NCBI RefSeq assembly: GCF_030813245.1
Contig: NZ_JAUSUA010000001.1
Location: forward strand, 682,001-746,000
DNA length: 64,000 nucleotides
From: Alkalicoccobacillus murimartini
GTDB lineage: Bacteria > Bacillota > Bacilli > Bacillales > Bacillaceae_D
Direction of reading: 5' to 3'
Shown here piece by piece: positions 35,322-42,535 of the stretch (its first letter is position 1; every line of letters starts with the position of its first letter). A program made the position numbers and the translations under genes. The notes below the pieces were generated by a model. It did not search any database. It was given only the letters and a program-made list of their open reading frames with translations, and had not been told where the DNA came from.

Positions 35322-35591
35322 ATGGAAGCAAAAGCAACAAAGCAAGAAAATCAACAAAACCGAAAAAAGCCACGATGGTTAAAGTGGGTCATTCGATTAA
35401 TCTTAGCCTATGTTTTATTATTAGCAGTGATTTTATCCGTAACTATTATCATTTTACTTGGAACATTTATTGTCGTTATTATTGATACTTTTTCTGATTC
35501 ATCTGGATTAAGTGAGTTTATAGATACGAACCTAGTGCCGCTCACGAATGCATTATGGAATTTATTTACGTGGTTGATTCCTGGATTGTAG
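35322..35591 (+). CDS. Small membrane protein, 89 aa
   Basis: I do not recognise this protein. A basic soluble N-terminus (KATKQENQQNRKKPRWLKWVIR) leads into a long hydrophobic helix at about residues 25-56 (LILAYVLLLAVILSVTIIILLGTFIVVIIDTF). A short acidic loop and a second amphipathic or membrane-facing helix at the C-terminus (VPLTNALWNLFTWLIPGL) follow. The first six residues contain a GGATGGAAG-type start context, and GGAGGG precedes the ATG. It is 43 bases upstream of the kapB start and likely co-transcribed with it. Confidence 0.6.
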   Translation: MEAKATKQENQQNRKKPRWLKWVIRLILAYVLLLAVILSVTIIILLGTFIVVIIDTFSDSSGLSEFIDTNLVPLTNALWNLFTWLIPGL

Positions 35592-35634
35592 AAAGCTCGC
35601 ACAAATGAATGTTAATCTTTTGGAGGGATCCATT

Positions 35635-36006
35635 TTGGTATTAGAACGAGCGCTTTATAAGACTGGAAAGTACGTGTGTGAACGTCTCGAAACAGACGAA
35701 GCCAATCGACGTGCGTTGGTAAAGGTACGTGCTGTATTAAAACATCCAACACAAGGTGATTTGCATCATCCTAAACAAGTCGATGTACCTCTTTTTCATG
35801 AACGAAAAGCGTTAGCAGAATTTGAAAAGACGTGGGTACCGTTATCAACCCTTCGCCCTTATGATGGAGAGCTATTATCTTACCAAACCTCACTACAGGA
35901 ATCATGGAATGAGCAATACAAGCAACTTGAATTAGATGGATCAGATTGGGCAAAGCAAAGTCAAAAAGCATTAGTAGAATTACGAAACGAGTACCGCTTT
36001 GATTAA
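35635..36006 (+). CDS. kapB: KapB-like kinase-associated protein, 123 aa
   Basis: KapB in B. subtilis promotes KinB-dependent phosphorelay signalling to Spo0F. The match is the SH3-like core ALYKTGKYVCERL...ALVKVRAVLKHPTQGDLHHPKQVDVPLFHERKALAEFEKTWVPLSTLRPYDGE. The frame extends back to ATG 35605, but GGAGGG at 35622-35627 lies inside it and fits TTG 35635 with seven-base spacing; that start also brings the core to the usual position. No lipobox is present, so it should be cytoplasmic. kinB is not in the window. The gene end forms part of a terminator stem. Confidence 0.85.
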   Translation: MVLERALYKTGKYVCERLETDEANRRALVKVRAVLKHPTQGDLHHPKQVDVPLFHERKALAEFEKTWVPLSTLRPYDGELLSYQTSLQESWNEQYKQLELDGSDWAKQSQKALVELRNEYRFD

Positions 36007-36024
36007 AAAGCGGCTCGTTTTTTT
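35987..36024 (+). terminator. Terminator overlapping the kapB end
   Basis: ACGAG-CCGCTTT pairs with AAAGCGG-CTCGT with a two-base bulge and is followed by TTTTTTT. The left arm lies in the last kapB codons. Confidence 0.8.
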
Positions 36025-36045
36025 AAGAGGGGCGAACGAGTTATT

Positions 36046-36966
36046 ATGAATCATCAAAAGGCTTCGACCATTCATTATGTAGGCGTAATGGGAGCCACAG
36101 TGTTATGGGGCGTAAATATCGTCTTATTGAAAGTACTAGTTGAATCGTTTGCACCAGTTACCATGACAGCATTCCGTATCTTAACCGCAGGCCTGGTATT
36201 GGCTGGAATAGCCATTGCTTGGAAACAAACAAGAAAACTGACTAAACGAGAGTGGTCCTATGTATTGGCAGCTGGAGTACTCGGAGTGTTTGCTCACCAC
36301 TTGTTTCTATCTATCGGATTATTAAGAATTCCTGCATCAACAGCGGTTTTATTGTTAGGTCTTGTACCTGTCGTCACAGCTGTTTGTAGTGGGATTTTTT
36401 TACGAGAAACCTTTACATGGTGGAAGATAGGTGGAATCGGGTTAGCTTTTGTGGGTGTCTTGTTTGTGCAGGGCGGAGGGACACATTTTGGACAAGGTAC
36501 GGTTTATTTACTCATTGCTGTTCTTGTGCAGGCCATTAGTTTTATCTTTGTTAGAAAGGCATCTGAAACGTTAAGTGCCATTCAAGTGACGATGATTTCA
36601 TTAGTAGCAGGCGCTATTATGCTTTTTATAGCAAGTCTACGAATAGAACCTGATGGAATTTCAACATTAGGCTCAGGAAGTACGTTGCTTTACAGCATAT
36701 TCTTATTTTCGGCCATTGGGTCAACGGCAGCTGGCCAACTGTTGTTCAACTTATCCATTGGTCGTATAGGACCGAGCAAAAGCGCATTATTTTTAAATTT
36801 TGTTCCGTTTTTCGGACTTGCTAGCTCTGCTATTTTTCTGAAAGAGGTCATTTACTGGTATCAATGGTGCGGTTTCTTGTTCATCGTAATGGGTGTTCTT
36901 TTTGGCACAGGTTATGTTGAACGAAGTTTATTACGGCACCATCATCAATCTAAGAAAACAGCATAA
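36046..36966 (+). CDS. EamA/DMT-family transporter, 306 aa
   Basis: This membrane protein has ten predicted helices arranged as two EamA repeats. Typical features are GATVLWGVNIVLLKVLVESFAPVTMTAFRI in the first helix pair and the second-repeat FLREVFT-like signals (GIFLRETFTWWKIGGIGLAFVGVLFV and SAIFLKEVIYWYQWCGFLFIVMGVLF). Substrates of the family include amino acids, nucleosides and metabolites, and the one used here cannot be told. The ATG follows GAGGGGCG. It is monocistronic, between two terminators. Confidence 0.88.
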   Translation: MNHQKASTIHYVGVMGATVLWGVNIVLLKVLVESFAPVTMTAFRILTAGLVLAGIAIAWKQTRKLTKREWSYVLAAGVLGVFAHHLFLSIGLLRIPASTAVLLLGLVPVVTAVCSGIFLRETFTWWKIGGIGLAFVGVLFVQGGGTHFGQGTVYLLIAVLVQAISFIFVRKASETLSAIQVTMISLVAGAIMLFIASLRIEPDGISTLGSGSTLLYSIFLFSAIGSTAAGQLLFNLSIGRIGPSKSALFLNFVPFFGLASSAIFLKEVIYWYQWCGFLFIVMGVLFGTGYVERSLLRHHHQSKKTA

Positions 36967-36967
36967 G

Positions 36968-37003
36968 AAAAAGAGCCGTTCACGAATGTGATCGGCTCTT
37001 TTT
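36968..37003. terminator. Bidirectional terminator between the transporter gene and dapA
   Basis: AAAAAGAGCCGTTCAC pairs with GTGATCGGCTCTTTTT around GAAT, with one mismatch. Confidence 0.9.
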
Positions 37004-37015
37004 GAGTACGTTTAT

Positions 37016-37906
37016 TTAGCTGACGAATGTAGCGCTCCAAATCGGCTCAAGTGTAGAACGTAAGACTTTTTCCTGTTCTGACGTAAGTGGCAGAAGAGGT
37101 AGGCGCACCGAGCCAGCGCGAATGTGATACATTTCAAGCGCTGCTTTTACTGGAACTGGATTAGGTGCTGCAAATAGAGCTTTCATTCCAGGTAGTAGCT
37201 GACGGTGTAGCTTAGCTGCTGCTTGGACTTGTCCGTTTGCATAGAAAGAAGCCATTTGTTGCATTTCATTCCCAAAGATATGAGAAGCTACTGAAACCAC
37301 ACCAGCTCCACCGATAGCCAATACTGGTAGTGTTAAGCTGTCATCCCCACTATATACTGTGAAGCCAGTAGGGGCTTGATCGATTAACAAAGCCATGGCA
37401 TCTAGATCTTCACTTGCTTCTTTCATCGAAACAATGTTTGGCAGTTCTGCTAGACGAAGTGTTGTTTCCACTTCAATTGTTACAGCAGATCGACCAGGTA
37501 CATTATAAAGCACGATAGGCAGCTTCGTTGATTCAGCGATGGCTTTAAAGTGCTGATAGAGGCCCTCTTGGCTTGGGCGATTGTAATATGGTGCTACAAG
37601 CATCACTGCATCTACACCTAATTTAGTAGCCTGTGCAGTAAGTTCAATGGTAGCTTGTGTATTATTTGATCCTGTACCTGCAATAACAGGAATTCGACCC
37701 TGAACAGCTTCGACAGCAGTTTTAAAAACCAATATTTTTTCATCTGTTGTTAAGGTTGGTGATTCTCCTGTTGTTCCTCCAACCACAATGGCATCTGATC
37801 CATGAGTAATTAAATGCTCGATCAACCGCTCAGTGGCTTCAACATCAACTTGTCCAAATTCATTAAACGGTGTTATCATAGCCGTAATTACTTTACCAAA
37901 ATTCAT
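37016..37906 (-). CDS. dapA: 4-hydroxy-tetrahydrodipicolinate synthase, 296 aa
   Basis: This TIM-barrel aldolase condenses pyruvate and aspartate semialdehyde in the lysine/diaminopimelate and dipicolinate pathway. The catalytic motif GGTTGESPTLT (Thr pair) lies near residue 45, the tyrosine is in PIVLYNVPGRSAV near 135 and the Schiff-base lysine is in NIVSMKEASEDL near 162. The open frame starts at 37966, but GAGGGTGATC precedes ATG 37906 and MNFGKVITAMITPF is the family start. A lysine riboswitch with terminator lies directly upstream. Confidence 0.96.
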   Translation of the reverse strand: MNFGKVITAMITPFNEFGQVDVEATERLIEHLITHGSDAIVVGGTTGESPTLTTDEKILVFKTAVEAVQGRIPVIAGTGSNNTQATIELTAQATKLGVDAVMLVAPYYNRPSQEGLYQHFKAIAESTKLPIVLYNVPGRSAVTIEVETTLRLAELPNIVSMKEASEDLDAMALLIDQAPTGFTVYSGDDSLTLPVLAIGGAGVVSVASHIFGNEMQQMASFYANGQVQAAAKLHRQLLPGMKALFAAPNPVPVKAALEMYHIRAGSVRLPLLPLTSEQEKVLRSTLEPIWSATFVS

Positions 37907-37965
37907 AATGATCACCCTCGATTCTGTGTTTTGTTGACTATAAGTGGGCAGAATCTTTAAGACCA

Positions 37966-38002
37966 CAAAAAAACAACAATGATTAGGGACTCATTGCTGC
38001 AT
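37966..38002 (-). terminator. Riboswitch-controlled terminator in the dapA leader
   Basis: On the reverse strand CAGCAATGA pairs with TCATTGTTG around a short loop and is followed by TTTTTTT. It sits between the lysine aptamer and dapA. Confidence 0.88.
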
Positions 38003-38027
38003 GGTGATACGAAAACCCATACCAATG

Positions 38028-38210
38028 TGTAAGATAGCCCCCCACATAGCCAGATGACTACATGACAGTTCTGCATTTATTCAATACAGACCCAACCTTT
38101 GATCATGAGTGATCGCAAGCTTCGGCAAATTCCCCTTTCCATCTGTTTCAACAGAGCTCATTCTCCTCCACAGATTTACTAATGGTTTCTGCACCTCTAC
38201 CCTCACTTCA
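38028..38210 (-). ncRNA. Lysine riboswitch (L-box) upstream of dapA
   Basis: Read on the reverse strand, the leader carries the conserved L-box landmarks in order: AGAGGTGC, AGTAAA, GGAGGAGAATGAGCTC, GGAAAGGGGAA, GCCGAAGC, GGTTGGGTCTG, CAGAACTGTCA and the closing CTATCTTAC that pairs with GTGAGGGTAG as stem P1. A terminator follows before dapA. Lysine binding is expected to promote termination and so lower dapA expression. The identification rests on matched consensus elements; I did not fold it by program. Confidence 0.9.
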
Positions 38211-38279
38211 ACTATTGAAGTAAAGATTTATTCTATTAAATTCACCTTACCAAATAGATGGCACGAATGCAAATACTAT

Positions 38280-38444
38280 TTATCGAATCGTTGTGAGCCC
38301 CTCTGAGTATACTGTGTGATGTAAATCATTTAATAATTCATCGAGTTCTTGACTGCAACGAATTGTACGCTCGGATGTCATTCCGTACTCCTGTGCTAAA
38401 CGAAACATTTGTAGCCGTTTCTTTTCAATCTCCTTATATTTCAT
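38280..38444 (-). CDS. Spo0E-family aspartyl-phosphate phosphatase, 54 aa
   Basis: This is a short two-helix protein. The signature SQELDELL, preceded by the first helix (EIEKKRLQMFRLAQEYGMTSERTIRC), matches the Spo0E/YisI/YnzD family that dephosphorylates Spo0A-P and delays sporulation. The open frame begins at 38462, but GAGGTGA lies between that ATG and ATG 38444, which fixes the start at 38444. It is monocistronic and lies just upstream of the dapA riboswitch. Confidence 0.85.
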   Translation of the reverse strand: MKYKEIEKKRLQMFRLAQEYGMTSERTIRCSQELDELLNDLHHTVYSEGLTTIR

Positions 38445-38662
38445 TTTTCTCACCTCAATCATTTCATAATAATATTCACTAACCTAACCCTTTTCAATCA
38501 TCTCTGAATAAGTATAACCAATTTTCCCAATAGTAAAAGCGATTCTACTAAGACTGTCATCAGTCGCTAGAAATAGTTATGATTCGACAGCTTGATAGGC
38601 GAGTCATTTGTACAAATCATCAAGGAAGAGTAAAATGTGTTGGAGAGCGTTAGGAGGAAAAG

Positions 38663-39532
38663 ATGATTAAATTAATTGCAACTGATATGGATGGTACGTT
38701 ATTAAATGACGAGAAAAAGGTATCAAAGGAAAATGTAACAGCCATTAAATTAGCACAACAAAAGGGGATTGAAGTAGTTGTCGCTACCGGGAGGAGTAAG
38801 AAAGAAGCACTAGAACCTCTTCAAGAAGCTGGTCTAAGCTGTCCGATCATTTCAATTAATGGTGCGCAAACTTGGGATAATCAAAGTAAGCTACAGACAA
38901 CCAATGCGCTTGACTTGTCCGTAGCGAAATGGGCGATACAGATTTTACGTGAACATTCGATTTACTTTGAGCTATATTTGCAATCAGGTACGTATAGCGA
39001 TAATAAAAAACAAGCGTTAGATGTCATTGTTGATTTATTTGAGACTACAGGAGCGTTAAGTACGCAACAAGAAATAAAAAAAATGGCTAATTACCGTATT
39101 GCAAATGGGTCAATAACATTTGTTGATCAGTATGAGAGCTTACTAAATGAGAAGGATCCCGCGTTAAAGTTGCTGGCTTTCTCAACAAACCTCATTTTAC
39201 TTGACCAAATTGAAGAAACCTTAGCAGAACATTCCGAGTTATCAGTTACAGCTTCCGCCAGAGGCAATTTAGAAATTAATGCGATTTCAGCACAAAAAGG
39301 AATAGCTGTACAAGCCTTTGCACAACAGGCTGGAATTTCAATGGATTCTGTTATGGCATTGGGGGATAATTTAAACGATGTATCCATGATGAAAGTCGCA
39401 GGATACCCTGTAGCCATGGACAATGCAGCATACGAGCTAAAACAACTCTGTAAATACAAAACACTCTCGCATGATCAACATGGTGTTGCTGAGGCCATCT
39501 ATACGTACACAGATATCGAAAGACCGTTGTAG
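38663..39532 (+). CDS. HAD-family (Cof-type) phosphatase, 289 aa
   Basis: This is a cytoplasmic haloacid dehalogenase phosphatase of the Cof/YxeH class IIB type. Motif I is ATDMDGTLLND (nucleophile Asp near residue 8), motif II is VVVATGRSKKEA, motif III is the lysine of AQKGIAVQAFA, and motif IV is MALGDNLNDVSMMKVAGYPVAMDNA. A type C2B cap lies between motifs II and III. Substrates are usually sugar phosphates or FMN/PLP-like molecules and are not predictable here. AGGAGG precedes the ATG. A perfect-stem terminator follows. Confidence 0.92.
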   Translation: MIKLIATDMDGTLLNDEKKVSKENVTAIKLAQQKGIEVVVATGRSKKEALEPLQEAGLSCPIISINGAQTWDNQSKLQTTNALDLSVAKWAIQILREHSIYFELYLQSGTYSDNKKQALDVIVDLFETTGALSTQQEIKKMANYRIANGSITFVDQYESLLNEKDPALKLLAFSTNLILLDQIEETLAEHSELSVTASARGNLEINAISAQKGIAVQAFAQQAGISMDSVMALGDNLNDVSMMKVAGYPVAMDNAAYELKQLCKYKTLSHDQHGVAEAIYTYTDIERPL

Positions 39533-39536
39533 CTTT

Positions 39537-39571
39537 AAAACATTCCTCTACATGTAGAGGAATGTTTTTTG
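39537..39571 (+). terminator. Terminator after the HAD phosphatase gene
   Basis: AAAACATTCCTCTACAT and GTAGAGGAATGTTTTTT form a stem with almost no loop, ending in six T. Confidence 0.88.
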
Positions 39572-39594
39572 TTGTGTAACACATTTATAAAGTA

Positions 39595-39623
39595 TTTACT
39601 ATTATATAACAGTGAGATATACT
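39595..39623 (+). promoter_or_regulatory. Promoter of the 29-residue peptide gene
   Basis: TTTACT at 39595-39600 and TATACT at 39618-39623 are separated by exactly 17 bases and lie about 50 bases before the peptide start. Confidence 0.5.
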
Positions 39624-39673
39624 ATCACTACACATCGATACCAATTCTTTATTATTATAAGGGGGAAGGTCAG

Positions 39674-39763
39674 ATGAACAATCAAGCTGAAGAGATAAAC
39701 AAAGAAGACGAATATGAAAGTCCATCTATTTTAGAACAAATAAATGATTATTACAGTCGCTGA
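39674..39763 (+). CDS. Very short peptide of unknown role, 29 aa
   Basis: The reading frame continues upstream to 39569, but GGGGGAAGG lies six bases before ATG 39674 and marks this start. The peptide begins MNNQAEEINKEDEYE and ends ILEQINDYYSR. It is acidic in the first half and has a Tyr-rich end. It has no signal peptide, no double-glycine leader and no cysteine, so it does not look like a classical bacteriocin. It has its own promoter and terminator. The function is unknown. Confidence 0.6.
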   Translation: MNNQAEEINKEDEYESPSILEQINDYYSR

Positions 39764-39784
39764 GTATTTACTCAGCTTTTTTTC
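39760..39784 (+). terminator. Terminator of the peptide unit
   Basis: GCTGAGTA and TACTCAGC pair around TTT and are followed by seven T. The stem begins at the stop codon of the 29-residue ORF. Confidence 0.85.
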
Positions 39785-40097
39785 AGTTTACATTTCTATT
39801 AAAAGGGTAACAAGAGAGTGAGAGTCGAAATGATTAAAGATATTATTGACTTATTAAGAACATAATAGTATAGTAAAGAGTGAAGGTTTGAATCTTCCAC
39901 AACGTTAGGCGTCTTACATTCAGATGGCGCGGTCATTGGAGCCGCAACGATGAAAGAGAGGCAGGGCTTTTATTGTTTGGGAGAAAAACAGAATCCTAAT
40001 TACATGGCAGTTTTTAATAAGTCTGTATAGTTGCAGACAAAACGATGCCATCTTTAACTACTGCATGAAAGATTAACCCACTTGAGAAGCAGAAAGG
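39785..40097. other. Gene-poor stretch
   Basis: About 310 bases have no ORF that I can support. An 11-codon frame at about 39830 (MIKDIIDLLRT) has only a weak ribosome binding site. From about 39889 to 40028 one frame stays open without a start codon (GVLHSDGAVIGAATMKERQGFYCLG), which could be a gene remnant. I see no RNA family here. Confidence 0.4.
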
Positions 40098-40138
40098 TCA
40101 ACATATTATGTTGATATCACTTGAGATAAACGTATAAT
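40098..40138 (+). promoter_or_regulatory. Strong promoter with overlapping palindromic operator
   Basis: TTGATA at 40111-40116 and a perfect TATAAT at 40133-40138 are 16 bases apart. The perfect palindrome TCAACATATTATGTTGA at 40098-40114 overlaps the -35, as a repressor or activator site would. Confidence 0.6.
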
Positions 40139-40144
40139 TAGTAA

Positions 40145-40256
40145 TTGATTCGGTTTTTTGAAGAGATAAAGACTAACACGTACGATTCTTCAACGCACTA
40201 GCGATTATGAAGAATTCAAATCCGCCCGAACGTTTTACGCGTTTGGGCCTCTTTAT
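40145..40256 (+). ncRNA. Candidate small RNA of about 110 bases
   Basis: A transcript from the promoter at 40111-40138 would run to the hairpin GCCCGAACG...CGTTTGGGC at 40224-40248. It holds a second stem (GATTCTTCA at 40184-40192 with TGAAGAATT at 40208-40216) and no ORF with a ribosome binding site. The T run after the last hairpin is interrupted (CTCTTTATGTTT), so some readthrough to the gene at 40360 is possible; it could then be an attenuated leader. It matches no family that I can name. Confidence 0.45.
40224..40256 (+). terminator. Terminator-like hairpin of the small RNA candidate
   Basis: GCCCGAACG pairs with CGTTTGGGC (one G-U pair) around a seven-base loop, followed by a T-rich but broken tail. 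Confidence 0.65.
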
Positions 40257-40359
40257 GTTTAAATAATAAATTTCACGTACCGCAATAAGAATGAATAGGT
40301 TTACATTAAACCAAAAGAGGTTACTAAAAGATTATAAACAAATGGAAGGAAGGATCGAT

Positions 40360-40521
40360 ATGACCTCGAAGCATAATCCAGATACTCATGAATTAAAAGA
40401 GAAAATCAAAGTCATGAAGAGAGATCAAAGAGAATACAAAGCCGAAGCATTTATTGAGATTTATGATCAATATGTTGAACTTCTCGAAAGTGAAATTAGA
40501 GAACTTCAATCTACTAAATAA
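40360..40521 (+). CDS. Small helical protein, 53 aa
   Basis: I do not recognise this protein. The frame is open from 40291, but GGAAGGA lies just before ATG 40360. The product (MTSKHNPDTHELKEKIKVMKRDQREYKAEAFIEIYDQYVELLESEIRELQSTK in outline) is one long charged amphipathic helix with a probable coiled-coil end and no membrane segment. It is followed by a strong terminator. It lies downstream of the small RNA candidate. Confidence 0.55.
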   Translation: MTSKHNPDTHELKEKIKVMKRDQREYKAEAFIEIYDQYVELLESEIRELQSTK

Positions 40522-40525
40522 TCCT

Positions 40526-40569
40526 TAGACTGTTTGCGAAGATATAAGCCTCGCAAACAGTCTTTTTTT
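40526..40569 (+). terminator. Terminator after the 53-aa gene
   Basis: AGACTGTTTGCGA pairs with TCGCAAACAGTCT and is followed by seven T. Confidence 0.92.
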
Positions 40570-40579
40570 CTGAACAGGA

Positions 40580-40635
40580 TTGTTATTTTTCTAAGATTCA
40601 CGTACGATAGATTAGAAGTAATGAAAACGCTATCA
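40580..40635 (+). promoter_or_regulatory. Promoter and perfect cre site of the thuA-like operon
   Basis: TTGTTA at 40580-40585 and TACGAT at 40603-40608 are 17 bases apart. TGAAAACGCTATCA at 40622-40635 fits the CcpA consensus TGWAANCGNTNWCA at all fixed positions and lies just downstream of the predicted start of transcription, the position for repression by glucose. Confidence 0.75.
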
Positions 40636-40655
40636 ACTTATGAAGAGGTGGTCTT

Positions 40656-41336
40656 TTGAAGAAAGCATTGATTTTTCAAGGTGGATGGCCAGGTCATGAA
40701 CCAGCTGAGGTTGCAGAAATATTGCGAGGTGTATTAGAAGAGGAGCAATTTATTGTTACAGTAACAGATACTTTAGAAACACTAGAACAAGAAGATCTTA
40801 CTACATTTGATCTAATTGTTCCCAACTGGACACAGGATTCTATTACACAGGAACAGTTGCAACCCTTGTTAAAAGCTGTTGAATCTGGTGTTGGTTTAGC
40901 TGGACTTCATGGAGGAATGGGCGATTCGTTTCGCCAAGAGACTGAATATCAATTCATGGTAGGAGGTCAATGGGTGTCTCACCCAGGAAATGATGGTGTA
41001 GCTTATACGGTTAGAATTCATGATCAACATCATCCTTTAACTAAAGATATTCCTCACTTTGAAGTGAAAAGTGAGCAGTATTATCTTCATGTTGACCCTG
41101 CCGTAACCGTGCACGCTTCAACTGATTTTCCTTTGGCGGATGGACCACATACACCAAATGGACCTGTGCAAATGCCAGTTGTTTGGACAAAGAAATGGGG
41201 AAAGGGTAATGTTTATTATTGTGCATTAGGACATGTAGCTGAGATTGTCCGTATACCTGAGGTTACTAGTTTAATGAGAAATGGAATGGTATGGGCAGCG
41301 AGGGCTGAACAGGAAGATAGGAAAGGTGGCGTTTGA
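40656..41336 (+). CDS. ThuA-domain protein, 226 aa
   Basis: This is a class I glutamine-amidotransferase-like ThuA fold, named after trehalose utilisation proteins. Features are ALIFQGGWPGHEPAEVAEIL at the start, DLIVPNWTQD, a ThuA loop VGLAGLHGGMGDSFR, and VVWTKKWGKGNVYYCALGHVAEIV at the end. TTG 40656 is the start, four bases after AAGAGGTGG. ThuA proteins occur with Gfo/Idh/MocA enzymes in sugar operons, thought to act on oxidised (keto) sugars. Such a dehydrogenase follows one base later, so the two are coupled. Confidence 0.85.
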   Translation: MKKALIFQGGWPGHEPAEVAEILRGVLEEEQFIVTVTDTLETLEQEDLTTFDLIVPNWTQDSITQEQLQPLLKAVESGVGLAGLHGGMGDSFRQETEYQFMVGGQWVSHPGNDGVAYTVRIHDQHHPLTKDIPHFEVKSEQYYLHVDPAVTVHASTDFPLADGPHTPNGPVQMPVVWTKKWGKGNVYYCALGHVAEIVRIPEVTSLMRNGMVWAARAEQEDRKGGV

Positions 41337-41337
41337 A

Positions 41338-42516
41338 GTGATAAATCACTCGAAAAAAGATATTAGAATAGGTATGATTGGGTATCAGTTTATGGGCAAA
41401 GCACATAGTCATGCATATCGAGATATTCCTTTTTTCTTTGAATCAAAAGCTAACCCTATATTGCAAGCTCTCTGTGGGAGGAATGAAAAAGCGGTTCAAG
41501 AGGCAGCTGATAAAATGGGATGGCAGTCCATTGAGACGGACTGGCGTGACTTAATAAAACGAGAAGATATTGACGTAATCGACATTGTTACACCTAATCA
41601 CACACATGCTGAAATCGCTATAGCAGCTGCAGAGGCAGGTAAGCATATTATTACTGAGAAACCTCTTGCCTTAACGGTTGAAGAAGCAGCGCGCATGAAA
41701 GAAGCTGTCGAAAAACACAATGTGATCCATATGATCTGTCATAATTATCGTTTTGTGCCTGCCGTTCAATATGCAAAGAGATTAATTGATGATGGACGAT
41801 TAGGCAAGATCTTTCATTTTCGTGCAAATTACTTACAGGACTTTATCATTGATCCGTCCTTCCCGCTCATTTGGCGCTTAAAAAAAGAGGTTTCAGGTTC
41901 AGGTGCATTAGGCGACATTGGTGCGCATAGTATTGATTTGGCTCGTTTTTTAGTCGGAGAAATCGATGAGGTTGTAGCTATGTCTAAGACCTTTATAAAA
42001 GAGCGCCCTCTAGGTGAGATGTCAGGTGGTTTATCGGCAGAGGTTAGTAGTCAAGAGGTAGGAGAGGTAACTGTGGATGATGCGGTGGCTTTTATGGCCA
42101 AGTTTGACTCAGGAACCTTTGGTACGTTCGAAGCAACACGGTTTGCTACGGGGAACCGTAACAAAAACACATTTGAAATAAATGGTGAAAAAGGATCGGT
42201 TCGTTGGGATATGGAGAACATGAATGACCTTCATGTCTATTTTACAGACGATGAAAAAGGAGTACAGGGATTTAGAAGAATCCTTTGTACCGAAGAAGAA
42301 CATCCTTATGCAGGCGCTTATTGGCCAGCTGGACATATTATTGGTTATGAACATACATTTATTCATTTGTTATATGAGTTTGTTGAAGCCATCGCCGACC
42401 AAAGGCAGGTTTCTCCTAACTTTCATGATGGATATAAAAATCAATTGGTTTTAGCTGCGATAGAAAAATCAGCAGAGCAAAAATCTTGGGAAAAAGTTGA
42501 TCAGTTAAATAACTAA
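41338..42516 (+). CDS. Gfo/Idh/MocA-family sugar oxidoreductase, 392 aa
   Basis: The N-terminal NAD(P)-binding Rossmann fold reads IRIGMIGYQFMGKAHSHAYRDIPFF. The conserved dinucleotide-site motif is ITEKPLALTVEEAARMKEAVE with the catalytic Lys of EKP. The substrate domain has GSGALGDIGAHSIDLARFLVGEI with the catalytic His. The frame extends back to ATG 41281 inside the thuA-like gene, but GGAAAGGTGG lies eight bases before GTG 41338 and the Rossmann fold starts soon after it. Substrate is probably a glycoside, sugar or inositol; the genes around it do not settle which. Confidence 0.88.
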   Translation: MINHSKKDIRIGMIGYQFMGKAHSHAYRDIPFFFESKANPILQALCGRNEKAVQEAADKMGWQSIETDWRDLIKREDIDVIDIVTPNHTHAEIAIAAAEAGKHIITEKPLALTVEEAARMKEAVEKHNVIHMICHNYRFVPAVQYAKRLIDDGRLGKIFHFRANYLQDFIIDPSFPLIWRLKKEVSGSGALGDIGAHSIDLARFLVGEIDEVVAMSKTFIKERPLGEMSGGLSAEVSSQEVGEVTVDDAVAFMAKFDSGTFGTFEATRFATGNRNKNTFEINGEKGSVRWDMENMNDLHVYFTDDEKGVQGFRRILCTEEEHPYAGAYWPAGHIIGYEHTFIHLLYEFVEAIADQRQVSPNFHDGYKNQLVLAAIEKSAEQKSWEKVDQLNN

Positions 42517-42535
42517 GGTGAATTGGAGAATACGT

